DNA of 64,000 nt, from NCBI RefSeq assembly GCF_003952465.1, contig NZ_CP034448.1, positions 6,673,001 to 6,737,000 of the forward strand. The letters are read 5' to 3'. Position 1 is the first letter of the stretch; each line of letters starts with the position of its first letter. This stretch comes from Mesorhizobium sp. M1B.F.Ca.ET.045.04.1.1 (GTDB lineage Bacteria; Pseudomonadota; Alphaproteobacteria; Rhizobiales; Rhizobiaceae). Made by a program: the position numbers and the translations under genes. Positions 1 through 7,782 of this stretch are shown here, piece after piece. A model generated the notes under the pieces. It searched no databases. It was not told where the DNA came from and saw only the letters and a program-made list of their open reading frames with translations.

Positions 1-332
1 GTGCGACTGAGCTTGCCGATCGCCATGTCCGCCTGGCCGGACATCAGCTGTTTCACCATGCCGTCGAACGTCACGGCCGATCGATCGAACACCGGCTCGA
101 CGCCAAGCTCAGCGGCTATGCCGCGAGCCAGTTCCATGTCGATGCCCTTGTCCCCCGCCCCGTCGGCCGGGAAGAACGGATCGGAAGCGAAAGCCGGCAT
201 GGCGATGCGCAGCGCATTGTTGCCCGTGGCAGGCTTCGGGGCGTTCTCCGCCTGAGCGTTTGCTGATCGCACCCGCGCGATCAGCAACCCGCCGCCTCCG
301 GCCGCAAGCAAGGTACGACGTGTAAGCGACAT
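1..332 (-). CDS. Extracellular solute-binding protein, family 3 (5' part only)
   Basis: Only the first 110 or so residues are present; the gene runs off the left edge. The N-terminus is a signal peptide with a twin-arginine-like start (residues 4-9, TRRTLL), then a glycine/leucine-rich core and a likely cleavage site near ANA-QA at residues 24-28. The mature part opens with a beta strand (LRIAMPAF) and a segment on residence of the gene product as a periplasmic binding protein (DMELARGIAAELGVEPVF), the usual lobe-1 pattern of polar amino-acid ABC transporters. The start ATG at 332 gives the complete signal peptide. Substrate cannot be assigned from this fragment. Confidence 0.75.
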   Translation of the reverse strand, partial: MSLTRRTLLAAGGGGLLIARVRSANAQAENAPKPATGNNALRIAMPAFASDPFFPADGAGDKGIDMELARGIAAELGVEPVFDRSAVTFDGMVKQLMSGQADMAIGKLSR

Positions 333-417
333 GCGCGTTCTCAATTCGTGCAAGAGAGCCGGACAAACAGATCTGACCAATTCGCAGTATGCACGACGAA
401 GTTAAACAAACGTATCC

Positions 418-431
418 TTTAAAGCTTTAAA
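418..431. promoter_or_regulatory. AT-rich 14-bp perfect palindrome upstream of the binding-protein gene
   Basis: TTTAAAGCTTTAAA lies 86-99 bases upstream of the binding-protein start at 332, in the otherwise unremarkable 213-base gap before the SDR gene. It is a perfect palindrome in an AT-rich patch and could be an operator or part of an upstream promoter element. No regulator can be assigned. Confidence 0.3.
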
Positions 432-545
432 TATACTGGTAGACACAGCAACATCGGCATCGCTGAACATGCAATTTCTCTAATATATCGAGAGCCGCGC
501 AAGCACCGTCCAACGTCCGCCGATCGCGCTACCGGGCATGGATCG

Positions 546-1235
546 TCAGAATGTCTCGACCCACGGCCTGAGTTCGACCTCGAAGCTCCAGGCGCTGCGA
601 TGCTGGCGATGGACCGCGAGATAGGTCTCGGCGATTGCGTCGGGCGACAGGCGGCGATCGGGACGATCGGGATCGGCCGCCTGTCCGGGCGGTTCGATCT
701 GGCCGTCGATGATGAAATGCGCGACGTGGATGTTTTTGGGGCTGAGCTCGCGCGCCATCGACTGCGCCAGTCCGCGTAGCCCGAATTTCGGCATGGCGAA
801 ACCGGCCGAGCCGGAGAACCCTTTGAGGCTTGCGGTCGCGCCCGTGAACAGGATCGAACCTGAGCCGCGCGCAACGAGCCGGCGCGCCGCCTGCTGGCCG
901 ACGAGGAAGCCGCCATAGGCACCGACGAGCAGGGCCTGCTTGACCGCCGCGGGATCGAGCTCGGCGATCGGGCCGCGCGTGCGCCCGCTGGCATTGAAGA
1001 CGGCAATTTCGAGCGGGCCGGCCTTGTCGGCCGCCTCAAACAGCCGTGCCACCGAGGCGGCATCCGACACGTCGGTTTCCACCGCCTGCGCGCCGGTCTC
1101 CTCAACCAGCGCCGCGAGCTTGTCGATATTGCGGGCGGCAAGGACGACGCGATAGCCCTCCTCGCCGAGGAGCCGCGCCAGCGAGGCGCTGAGGCCAGAT
1201 CCAGCGCCTGCGATCACCGCGACATTGGCTGCCAT
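546..1235 (-). CDS. SDR-family NAD(P)-dependent oxidoreductase, atypical active site
   Basis: A 229-residue short-chain dehydrogenase/reductase. The Rossmann glycine motif GAGSGL is at residues 10-15 and the NAS segment (NASG) at 81-84. Where classical SDRs have YxxxK, this protein reads F146-A-M-P-K150, so the catalytic tyrosine is replaced by phenylalanine. I recall related rhizobial proteins sharing this replacement, so it is probably a subfamily trait rather than decay. The ATG at 1235 is chosen because AAGGAGGAAA sits just upstream; a longer open frame to 1460 has no such support. The gene faces anmK divergently. Substrate unknown. Confidence 0.85.
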   Translation of the reverse strand: MAANVAVIAGAGSGLSASLARLLGEEGYRVVLAARNIDKLAALVEETGAQAVETDVSDAASVARLFEAADKAGPLEIAVFNASGRTRGPIAELDPAAVKQALLVGAYGGFLVGQQAARRLVARGSGSILFTGATASLKGFSGSAGFAMPKFGLRGLAQSMARELSPKNIHVAHFIIDGQIEPPGQAADPDRPDRRLSPDAIAETYLAVHRQHRSAWSFEVELRPWVETF

Positions 1236-1398
1236 GTCGTTTCCTCCTTGCGATGTGACGTTCGGCCGGTGCCGACGGTCGCACAGGCTCGCGCCTTCCG
1301 CGGCAGGAGGCAAGAACGGCGTTGCTCGATTTTCACCGTTCGACGCAAAAAGCCGTGAAGGGATGCGGGGCTTCGCTGACTGCGGCGAAAGACTTGCC

Positions 1399-1420
1399 TG
1401 TCGGACCGATCCGTCCGACA
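1399..1420. promoter_or_regulatory. Inverted repeat upstream of anmK
   Basis: TGTCGGAC and GTCCGACA flank a 6-base loop, 30 bases before the anmK start and in the divergent gap shared with the SDR gene. It could be an operator or a 5'-UTR hairpin. There is no T-run, so a terminator is unlikely. Confidence 0.35.
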
Positions 1421-1450
1421 CGTGGTTCAACGGCGATTCGAGGAGCGACC

Positions 1451-2566
1451 ATGGAACCAATCTGGGCCGTCGGGCTGATGACCGGCACGGTGCTCGACGG
1501 CAATATCGACGTGGCGCTGATCAAGACCGATGGCGAGCGCATCGCCGACTTCGGCACCTATACGCTTGCGCCGTACCCGCAATCGATCCGCAGCATGCTC
1601 GAAGAGACGCTGCGCCAGGCGCGCGCCTGGAATTTCGAAGGGCCGGAGCCGGCGATCTTCCGCGAGGCCGAGGAGGCGCTGACGCGCGCTCAGTCAGCCG
1701 CGGTCAGGGATCTGGTCGAGAGCCATGGCATGAGCATGGCCGATATCGGCGTCGTCGGTTTCCACGGCCAGACCGTGCTGCATCGTGCCCCTCAGCCGGG
1801 ACGGATCGGCCGGACGCGCCAGCTCGGCGACGGGGGACTGATGGCTTCGCTTCTCGGCACCAAGGTTGCCTATGACTTCCGCTCGGCCGATGTGGCCGCC
1901 GGCGGGCAAGGCGCGCCGCTCGCAGCCGCCTATCACGCGGCGCTGCTCAAGGAGGCCGACGCCAGCGGCGACACCGCCGTGCTCAATCTCGGCGGCGTCG
2001 GCAACATCACCTGGTGGGACGGCAAGGACGCAATCGTCGCCTTCGACACCGGACCGGCCAATGCGCCGGTCAACGATTTCATCAAGTCGAAGGGCCTCGG
2101 CGAGATGGACCGCGACGGCAAGCTCGCAGCCGCAGGCACTGTCGACGAGGCAAGGCTCGAGCGGCTGCTGCAGCATCCCTATCTCTCGAAACCTTACCCG
2201 AAGTCGCTCGACCGCTTCGATTTCACGGCGGCGATGGCCGAGGGGCTCGGCGCGGAGGATGGGGCTGCCACGCTGACGGCCTTCACCGTCTCGGCTGTCG
2301 GCAAGGCGCTCGACCTGTTGCCGCGCCGGCCGAAGCGGCTGGCGGTCAGCGGCGGCGGCCGCCGTAATCCGACGATGATGGCGATGCTTGAGAGCCGCGC
2401 TCGCGTCGAAGTGGTCCAGGCCGAGACGCTAGGGTGGAAGGGCGATGCGGTGGAAGCGGAATGCTTCGCCTTCCTGGCGGTGCGCGTGTTGCGCGGCCTG
2501 CCAATCAGCTTTCCGAGCACCACCGGCGTGCCGCAGCCGATGCGCGGCGGCCGACTGGCCGGCTGA
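1451..2566 (+). CDS. anmK: Anhydro-N-acetylmuramic acid kinase
   Basis: A 371-residue AnmK-family protein, the usual length. AnmK converts cytosolic 1,6-anhydro-N-acetylmuramic acid and ATP to MurNAc-6-phosphate, a step in recycling of murein fragments. The N-terminal phosphate-binding motif of the ASKHA fold, GTVLDGNID, is at residues 12-20; later come FHGQTVLHR, NLGGVGNI and the C-terminal VSGGGRRNPTMM and WKGDAVEAECFAFLA segments typical of the family. The ATG at 1451 follows AGGAGCGACC. No other murein-recycling gene (murQ, nagZ) is next to it; it ends one base from the convergent GNAT gene. Confidence 0.95.
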   Translation: MEPIWAVGLMTGTVLDGNIDVALIKTDGERIADFGTYTLAPYPQSIRSMLEETLRQARAWNFEGPEPAIFREAEEALTRAQSAAVRDLVESHGMSMADIGVVGFHGQTVLHRAPQPGRIGRTRQLGDGGLMASLLGTKVAYDFRSADVAAGGQGAPLAAAYHAALLKEADASGDTAVLNLGGVGNITWWDGKDAIVAFDTGPANAPVNDFIKSKGLGEMDRDGKLAAAGTVDEARLERLLQHPYLSKPYPKSLDRFDFTAAMAEGLGAEDGAATLTAFTVSAVGKALDLLPRRPKRLAVSGGGRRNPTMMAMLESRARVEVVQAETLGWKGDAVEAECFAFLAVRVLRGLPISFPSTTGVPQPMRGGRLAG

Positions 2567-2995
2567 TCAGGTTGAAGCCAGATGCTTCTGCAGGAAGATG
2601 CGGCTACGGCCGACCGGAAAGTCGGGAAGCGTACCGAACGGCTGGTAGCCCTGGCGCTGATAGACCTTGGCGGCGGTCGGGTTGAAAGTGTCGATCCAGG
2701 CGGCCTTGCAGCCGCGCGCCAGCGCTTCCCGCTCGGCGGCATCCAGCATGCCGGCGGCGATGCGCCGGCCGCGCAGCTTTTCATCGACCCAGAGCCACTG
2801 CACATAGAGCCAGCCCCAGGCGGTGTAGCCGGATATGCCGGCGACGATCGCTCCGGCATCATCGCGCACGAAGACGGCGAGCGCCTTCCGGGCTGAAGCG
2901 CCGACATCGCCGTCATTGAAAGCGGTGAGGCTCTCGCCGAGAAAAGCGAGGTCCCGAGGCAAGGGCTCGGCGGTAATCTCGAGCGTCGTCTTCAT
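2567..2995 (-). CDS. GNAT-family N-acetyltransferase
   Basis: A 142-residue single-domain GNAT protein. The acetyl-CoA pyrophosphate-binding loop reads LRGRRIAAGML, preceded by the beta4 strand LYVQWLWVDEK. The C-terminal half has the family pattern AAWIDTFNPTAAKVYQRQGYQPFGTL. It is predicted to acetylate a small molecule or protein N-terminus in the cytosol; the acceptor cannot be inferred. The stop is adjacent to that of anmK, so the two genes are convergent with no room for a terminator between them. Confidence 0.85.
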   Translation of the reverse strand: MKTTLEITAEPLPRDLAFLGESLTAFNDGDVGASARKALAVFVRDDAGAIVAGISGYTAWGWLYVQWLWVDEKLRGRRIAAGMLDAAEREALARGCKAAWIDTFNPTAAKVYQRQGYQPFGTLPDFPVGRSRIFLQKHLAST

Positions 2996-3055
2996 CGTCG
3001 CTCCGGGTGCGGTTCGGAAGCCAGCCTTAGCGAAGGAGTGAGCGAAGACGCAAGC

Positions 3056-4240
3056 CTATTGGCGATTACCCGAGCGCCATGCCGCGGCCGATGCCGCCAC
3101 CAGCATCAGCAGGACGGCGATCAGGGCGCAGTTGGCGAAACCGAGGCCTGTGTAGAGCGGACCGAAACCGGCGGTGCCGACGGTGACCGCGAGATAGGTG
3201 ACCGCGCTGTTCAGGCCCATGATGGTGCCGCGCCGCGCGGGATCGAGCGCGGTGAGTCGCATCACAAGCACGTTAAGCCCGAAATGGTTGGCCAGGCCCC
3301 AGGCGGCGATCGTCGCCATCAGCGGGCCGAAGCCACCGCTAACCAAGGCCATAGCGACATAGACGGCGGCGACCAGCAGATAGGCGACGGGCATGACGCG
3401 ACGCGCGCCGAGACGGTCGATGATGCCGTCGAGCAATGCGGCCGCGCCGAAGCCGAGGCCGTAAGCGATTGCCGCGAGGCCGTTGGCGCTGACCGGCTCG
3501 CCGAGGTCTTTGTGGAGGTGGTCGCCGAGATAGCCGTAGACGCCGTAAAAGGCGGTCATGAAGGCGCCGCAGGCGATGAGAAGCGGAATGATCCCAGGCA
3601 CGGCCAGCGCGCCAAGCGGCGAAGGTGCGGGACCGCTCTTCCTGGTGTCGCGCAGCGAGCTCATCGTCAGACCTGCGACGGCGGTTCCGGCGAGAAGCGC
3701 GACAGTGGCGAAGACGGCGCGCCAATGGATGAGATCGGCCAGCACGGCTGACAGCGAGACGCCGGCGACCATAGAGAGCGTCCAGCCGGTCAACACGACG
3801 CCGATCGTACCGCTCTCGCGGCCGGGCGGCGCGATCGCCGCCGAACTGGCATAGATCGCCGGCATGGCGATGCCAGCGGCAACGCCGGCAACAAGCTGGG
3901 CCGCCACCAGCGCCGTCACCGTCGGCGCGAGCGCGCTTGCCACCAGCGCCAGCGCAAGCAAAAGCAAAGCGCCCTGCAGCATCCGGCGCGCGCCGATCCT
4001 GTCGATGTAGCGGGCGAGAAAAAGCGCGCTGGCCGATGTGCCAAGGCCGAAGGCGGCGGCCGCCGTCATCACCGCGGGCACGCTTGTCCCGAACGATGCC
4101 GCGACAGCGGGCGCGATCGGTCCGAGAACCAGCGAGTTGGAGCCGATGACGGCGATGCAGCCGGTAAGCAGATAAGCGGCCGCCGGGATGGGCGCGCGCG
4201 GCGCCGCAGTCAGAATTGCTGATTGATCACTGTTCGACAT
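3056..4240 (-). CDS. Major facilitator superfamily transporter, likely drug/metabolite exporter
   Basis: A 394-residue inner-membrane protein with about twelve hydrophobic helices in two repeats. The loop after helix 2 carries the MFS-like ARYIDRIGARRML motif and its second-half counterpart is DGIIDRLGARRVM. Length and pattern fit the DHA1/AraJ-type exporter group. The ATG at 4240 has a GGAG ribosome site. It is divergent from the Lrp-type regulator at 4289, with only 48 bases between the two starts, a layout that usually means the regulator controls the transporter. Substrate not determinable. Confidence 0.85.
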   Translation of the reverse strand: MSNSDQSAILTAAPRAPIPAAAYLLTGCIAVIGSNSLVLGPIAPAVAASFGTSVPAVMTAAAAFGLGTSASALFLARYIDRIGARRMLQGALLLLALALVASALAPTVTALVAAQLVAGVAAGIAMPAIYASSAAIAPPGRESGTIGVVLTGWTLSMVAGVSLSAVLADLIHWRAVFATVALLAGTAVAGLTMSSLRDTRKSGPAPSPLGALAVPGIIPLLIACGAFMTAFYGVYGYLGDHLHKDLGEPVSANGLAAIAYGLGFGAAALLDGIIDRLGARRVMPVAYLLVAAVYVAMALVSGGFGPLMATIAAWGLANHFGLNVLVMRLTALDPARRGTIMGLNSAVTYLAVTVGTAGFGPLYTGLGFANCALIAVLLMLVAASAAAWRSGNRQ

Positions 4241-4288
4241 ATCTCCATAATGGCCGAATTGAATTCAGCATCAATGGAGAACTTCCAT

Positions 4289-4828
4289 ATGGACGCAGAA
4301 ACAGATGACGTTCAGCGGAACAGGCAACCTGCCCGCGAGGTCGACCCGATCGACCGAAAAATATTAGGTGCGCTGGTCGATGACGCGACCATCAGCTATG
4401 CCGAGCTCGGCGAGCGCGTCGGCCTGTCGCCGCCGGCGGCGCATGAACGGGTGAAGCGGCTCAGGCGCAGCGGCGCCATCCGCGCCACCTCGGCGATCAT
4501 CGATCCGAAGGCGGTGAAGAAGCCGCTGCTTGCCTTCGTGCATATCGACACAAGAGGCTGGGGCAAGACACCGGAGCTGATGGCGATTTCGGAATGCCCG
4601 GAAGTCGAGGAAATCCATTCGGTCGCCGGCGATACCTGCATGCTGCTCAAGGTGCGCACCGAGGACACACGCGCGCTCGAAGGTCTGCTGTCGCGCATCT
4701 ACGAGACACCCGGGGTGGTTTCGACACGGAGCTATGTTGTGCTGTCGACCTATCTCGAACGGCCGGTGCAGCCCGAGATCACGGCCGAATGGCCGGCGCC
4801 CCGGCATATGGCGACGCCGGTGTACTAG
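4289..4828 (+). CDS. Lrp/AsnC-family transcriptional regulator
   Basis: A regulator of about 179 residues. The N-terminal winged helix-turn-helix reads DPIDRKILGALVDDATISYAEL then VGLSPPAAHERVKRL; the C-terminal RAM/AsnC ligand-binding domain includes VEEIHSVAGDTCMLLKV and GVVSTRSYVVLSTY. I chose the ATG at 4289 because TGGAGA lies about 9 bases upstream; 4274 is an in-frame alternative and would add five residues. It probably controls the divergent MFS gene in response to an amino acid or related small molecule, as is common for this family. Confidence 0.88.
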   Translation: MDAETDDVQRNRQPAREVDPIDRKILGALVDDATISYAELGERVGLSPPAAHERVKRLRRSGAIRATSAIIDPKAVKKPLLAFVHIDTRGWGKTPELMAISECPEVEEIHSVAGDTCMLLKVRTEDTRALEGLLSRIYETPGVVSTRSYVVLSTYLERPVQPEITAEWPAPRHMATPVY

Positions 4829-4849
4829 ACTGCTGTCAGACGATCCGGG

Positions 4850-5164
4850 TCAGACTTCCCTGTTGTCGAAAAGGAACATCTGGACGCCCGAGTCATCAGG
4901 TGCGTAGATTCGGCGATCCGCCCCGGCCGCCCGTCCCTCCGGACTTGCGAACGCCTTTTCGATTGCCGCAAGGTCGTCGAAATACAGCGTTCCAATCCGA
5001 TGGATATTGGAACTTCCTACCGGCGTCGCGATGGGGCCGTCGCTGACTTCGTATTTCCTGAGACCTGGAATCTTCTTGGCGAGTGGTACGTGGATTTCGA
5101 AGTAATGTCGGTCAAATGCCTCCACGTCCTTCGGTGTCGGGTAGATTACGACCATCCGGGCCAT
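4850..5164 (-). CDS. EthD-like dimeric alpha/beta-barrel protein
   Basis: A 104-residue protein with the EthD/REDY pattern: an initial strand MVVIYPTP, then FDRHYFEIHVPLAKKIPGLRKYEVSDGP and a second strand IGTLYFDDLAAIEKAFASPEG. Family members are small ferredoxin-like-fold dimers, some involved in oxidative degradation, many of unknown role. The start at 5164 follows AAGGAGCATCAC. It stands alone between the convergent Lrp gene and the GatZ operon, so the context gives no function. Confidence 0.75.
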   Translation of the reverse strand: MARMVVIYPTPKDVEAFDRHYFEIHVPLAKKIPGLRKYEVSDGPIATPVGSSNIHRIGTLYFDDLAAIEKAFASPEGRAAGADRRIYAPDDSGVQMFLFDNREV

Positions 5165-5310
5165 TGTGATGCTCCTTCCGTTCGGACACACCAAGGACGA
5201 CCCGAAGGATCGAAACGGAACGCGACGTAGAAGATTTTTTGCAAGATCTTGAAGGTCCGTGCTTTGCCGAGCGTGGCAACGACCAACGCAGCTGCTGCAA
5301 CCGACCGGTC

Positions 5311-6597
5311 TTACAGGTTCGTGGCGTCGCGATAGATGTCGAGGACGCGCGTGATGCTGCCGATCAGAAGCTCGTGTGCGGTCGGCTTGATCCGGCCGGC
5401 GCCGACCTCGGCATCGAGATGCCCGAGATACTGGCTGATTAGCGGGCGCGGAATCTCCCGGTCGCCAAGTGCGGCCAGCAGCGCTTCGACGGCATGCTGC
5501 GCGTCTGGAGACGGCCAGTAGTAGCGGATGCGGTCGCTGAAGGAGAAATGTCGCTGCAGGCGCTGCTCGTCGGGCGTGCCCGGATAGTACTTCTGCCAAT
5601 TGCCGGGCGAGGCCAGCATGAGGCGCTCCATTGCCGCCGGCAGGTTTTCGCGCGATGGGTGGGCTGCCAGCTGATCGGCGATGGAACTCAAGCCATAGAG
5701 CGCCTCGCGCAATGCGAAGGTGAGCCAGGGGCCGACCTTGAGGATGGCAAAGCCGTCGCGCACCAACGCGGCCAACGCTTCCGCCGGCTGATAGTCGGTC
5801 GAATGCGCCTCGAAGACGAATTGCGGCATGCTCTCCAGCGATGCCACCAGCTTCGTCGCCTTCTGAGGCGCATAGGCGATGATGTCGGCATTGCCGAACT
5901 CGACGCCGGGCTGGACGACGACACCGATGGCGCGGGCGAAGGCGGCATCGAGGCCGAGGCGGGAGAAGGCCTGTCGATGGACCTCAACGGTGCGCAGCGC
6001 ATCGGCCGGTTCGGTCACATGCATATGATCGAGCGCTTCCAGCGCGCCGCCGGGCACCGGCACTTCGGTGCCGATGATGTAGACGGGTTTCTGGCCTCCG
6101 GTGCGCGCGACCGCCGCCTCGGCGGCCGCCGCAAGATCGGCCGCGCGCGCGGCGATCGTCTCGTCGGCGAGCGCGACGGAATCGTTGGCGCAGGCCATGC
6201 TGGTGTCGAGATGCAGCTTGGTGAAGCCGGCGCCGGCATAGGCGTCGATCATTGCCGCAGCCTTCCGCATCGCTTGCGCCGCGGGCAGGTGCTTCCACGG
6301 ATTCGGGCCGAGATGGTCGCCGCCAAGGATCAGCCGGTCGTGCGGAAAGCCGGTCTTGCCTGCATGCGCCTCGACGAAAGCGCGAAAAGCGGCCGGCGTC
6401 ATGCCGGTATAGCCGCCCTCGTGGTTGACCTGGTTGCATGTCGCCTCGATCAGCACATCGGTGCCATGCGCTGCACCATGGCGGAGCGTCGCTTCGATCA
6501 CCAGCGGATGCGCCGAACAGATCGAAGCGATGCCGCCCTTGCCGCCTGCCAGGCGGCGCGCGGAGATCCCTGCGAATCTTGTCGTGGCGGCGCTCAT
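5311..6597 (-). CDS. GatZ/KbaZ-family D-tagatose-6-phosphate-processing protein
   Basis: A 428-residue GatZ/KbaZ-family TIM barrel. In enteric bacteria GatZ and KbaZ are accessory subunits of tagatose-1,6-bisphosphate aldolase; in Agrobacterium-type pathways I recall a homologue acting alone as a tagatose-6-phosphate epimerase. Recognisable segments are SICSAHPLVIEATLRH, EATCNQVNHEGGYTGMTP, LGGDHLGPNPWK, LHLDTSMACANDS and FEAHSTDYQ. The start ATG overlaps the stop of the upstream kinase by 4 bases (ATGA), so the two are translationally coupled. No GatY/KbaY catalytic subunit is in the window, which favours the stand-alone enzyme reading. Confidence 0.85.
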   Translation of the reverse strand: MSAATTRFAGISARRLAGGKGGIASICSAHPLVIEATLRHGAAHGTDVLIEATCNQVNHEGGYTGMTPAAFRAFVEAHAGKTGFPHDRLILGGDHLGPNPWKHLPAAQAMRKAAAMIDAYAGAGFTKLHLDTSMACANDSVALADETIAARAADLAAAAEAAVARTGGQKPVYIIGTEVPVPGGALEALDHMHVTEPADALRTVEVHRQAFSRLGLDAAFARAIGVVVQPGVEFGNADIIAYAPQKATKLVASLESMPQFVFEAHSTDYQPAEALAALVRDGFAILKVGPWLTFALREALYGLSSIADQLAAHPSRENLPAAMERLMLASPGNWQKYYPGTPDEQRLQRHFSFSDRIRYYWPSPDAQHAVEALLAALGDREIPRPLISQYLGHLDAEVGAGRIKPTAHELLIGSITRVLDIYRDATNL

Positions 6598-7541
6598 GCG
6601 CGTGGCCCTGCCTTGGCGATAAAGGCCTCGACATCGGCGAGCCGGTGAATGCCTTCCATCGGCCCCTTGCGGGTGACGGCAAGCGCGCCGCAGGCATTGG
6701 CGATGCGCAGCGCCTCGACCGGAGCGCCGCCGCGCAGCCAGAAGGAAACAAAGGCGGCGCCGAAGCAATCGCCGGCGCCGGTCGGATCGACTTCCTCGAC
6801 GGCAAAGCCTGGCATTGCGACCGTGCCTTGCCGGTCGTGATAGGCAGCGCCTTCCGCACCCTTCTTCAGCACGACACAGGAGATGCCTCGCCCCAACAGT
6901 TCGCCAACCGCGCCCTGCTCGTCGCCCGCCGAGGAAAATAGAAACAACTCGTTGCCGCTGGGCAGGAAGACATCGGTCTGCGCCAGCACTTTGTCGAGCG
7001 CCTGACGCATGCCGGAAGCCTGCATGATCTCGCGGCGGATGTTGGGATCGAAGGACACGGTGCCGCCCTTGGCCTTCACCGCCGCGATCGCGGCGAGCGC
7101 GACTTCGGTGGCGCCGTCGGAAAACAGCGAGGAGCCCATGACATGGACATGGTCGGCGCTGGCCAAGAGTCGCTTGGCCGCGTCGTCCATCTCCAGCAGG
7201 CCGGCGGCGCTGTTGCGGATGTTGAAAACGAAATGCCTGGAAGCATCGGGCCGATAGGTGACGAAGGCGGTACCGGTGGCATGGCCCTCATGGACCGCGA
7301 TCGCCGAAACGTCGGCGCCGAGCGCGCTGAGCCGGTCGATGTTCACTTGACCGAAATCGTCGTTGCCGACGGCGCCGATGAGACCGGCGGGCTGGCCGAG
7401 CGCCGCCGCCTGGCCGATGAAGATCGCCGGCGCGCCGGATGGGAACGGTCCGACCAGCGGTCCGGGCTCGAGAAAGCTCTGGCCGATGCGCTCGGCCATG
7501 ATCTCGACGAGGATCTCGCCGGCTGAGACCACCTTCTTCAT
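6594..7541 (-). CDS. PfkB-family sugar kinase, probable tagatose kinase
   Basis: A 315-residue ribokinase/PfkB-fold kinase. The N-terminal substrate region is present and the catalytic/anion-hole signature DPTGAGDCFGAAF is near residues 248-260. Coupling to the downstream GatZ/KbaZ-family gene (ATGA overlap) makes D-tagatose, or a related ketohexose, the most likely substrate; the product would be the 6-phosphate used by the downstream protein. A promoter on the minus strand is visible upstream (7604-7632), and a LacI-type regulator is divergent. Substrate assignment is inference from the pair, not from residues. Confidence 0.85.
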   Translation of the reverse strand: MKKVVSAGEILVEIMAERIGQSFLEPGPLVGPFPSGAPAIFIGQAAALGQPAGLIGAVGNDDFGQVNIDRLSALGADVSAIAVHEGHATGTAFVTYRPDASRHFVFNIRNSAAGLLEMDDAAKRLLASADHVHVMGSSLFSDGATEVALAAIAAVKAKGGTVSFDPNIRREIMQASGMRQALDKVLAQTDVFLPSGNELFLFSSAGDEQGAVGELLGRGISCVVLKKGAEGAAYHDRQGTVAMPGFAVEEVDPTGAGDCFGAAFVSFWLRGGAPVEALRIANACGALAVTRKGPMEGIHRLADVEAFIAKAGPRA

Positions 7542-7603
7542 CCATGTCCTCCCGGCATTCGTCCGCGGAGTCCGTTCTCTGGATCACCGCAGATATCAAA
7601 AAT

Positions 7604-7632
7604 TGAATACGGCCTTGGGTTTTTCACGTCAA
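7604..7632 (-). promoter_or_regulatory. Predicted sigma70-type promoter of the kinase-GatZ operon
   Basis: Read on the minus strand, TTGACG (complement of 7627-7632) is followed after 17 bases by TATTCA (complement of 7604-7609). Transcription would begin near 7597, about 55 bases before the kinase ATG. An AT-rich stretch with a central ACGCGT (around 7641-7650), typical of LacI-family operators, lies immediately upstream. Confidence 0.5.
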
Positions 7633-7670
7633 TTAATAAATTTACGCGTGGAATAATTTCACAAAGCGCG

Positions 7671-7702
7671 TTGAAACTTGCAAAGTTGTCTGTAAAGTTT
7701 CA
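7671..7702 (+). promoter_or_regulatory. Predicted promoter and inverted repeat of the LacI-type regulator gene
   Basis: TTGAAA (7671-7676) and TAAAGT (7693-7698) are 16 bases apart, a fair sigma70 promoter. It is overlaid by an inverted repeat, TGAAACTT (7672-7679) with AAGTTTCA (7695-7702), plus an inner AACTT-GCA-AAGTT. The overlap suggests repression, possibly autoregulation, of the regulator at 7783. Confidence 0.45.
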
Positions 7703-7782
7703 GCTTGCAGTCGCGCGCCGGCGCACCGTATGTAGGCACCGGGTAGCGCATGGGAGCAAGATTCCATGTCGCGAGGATTTGA

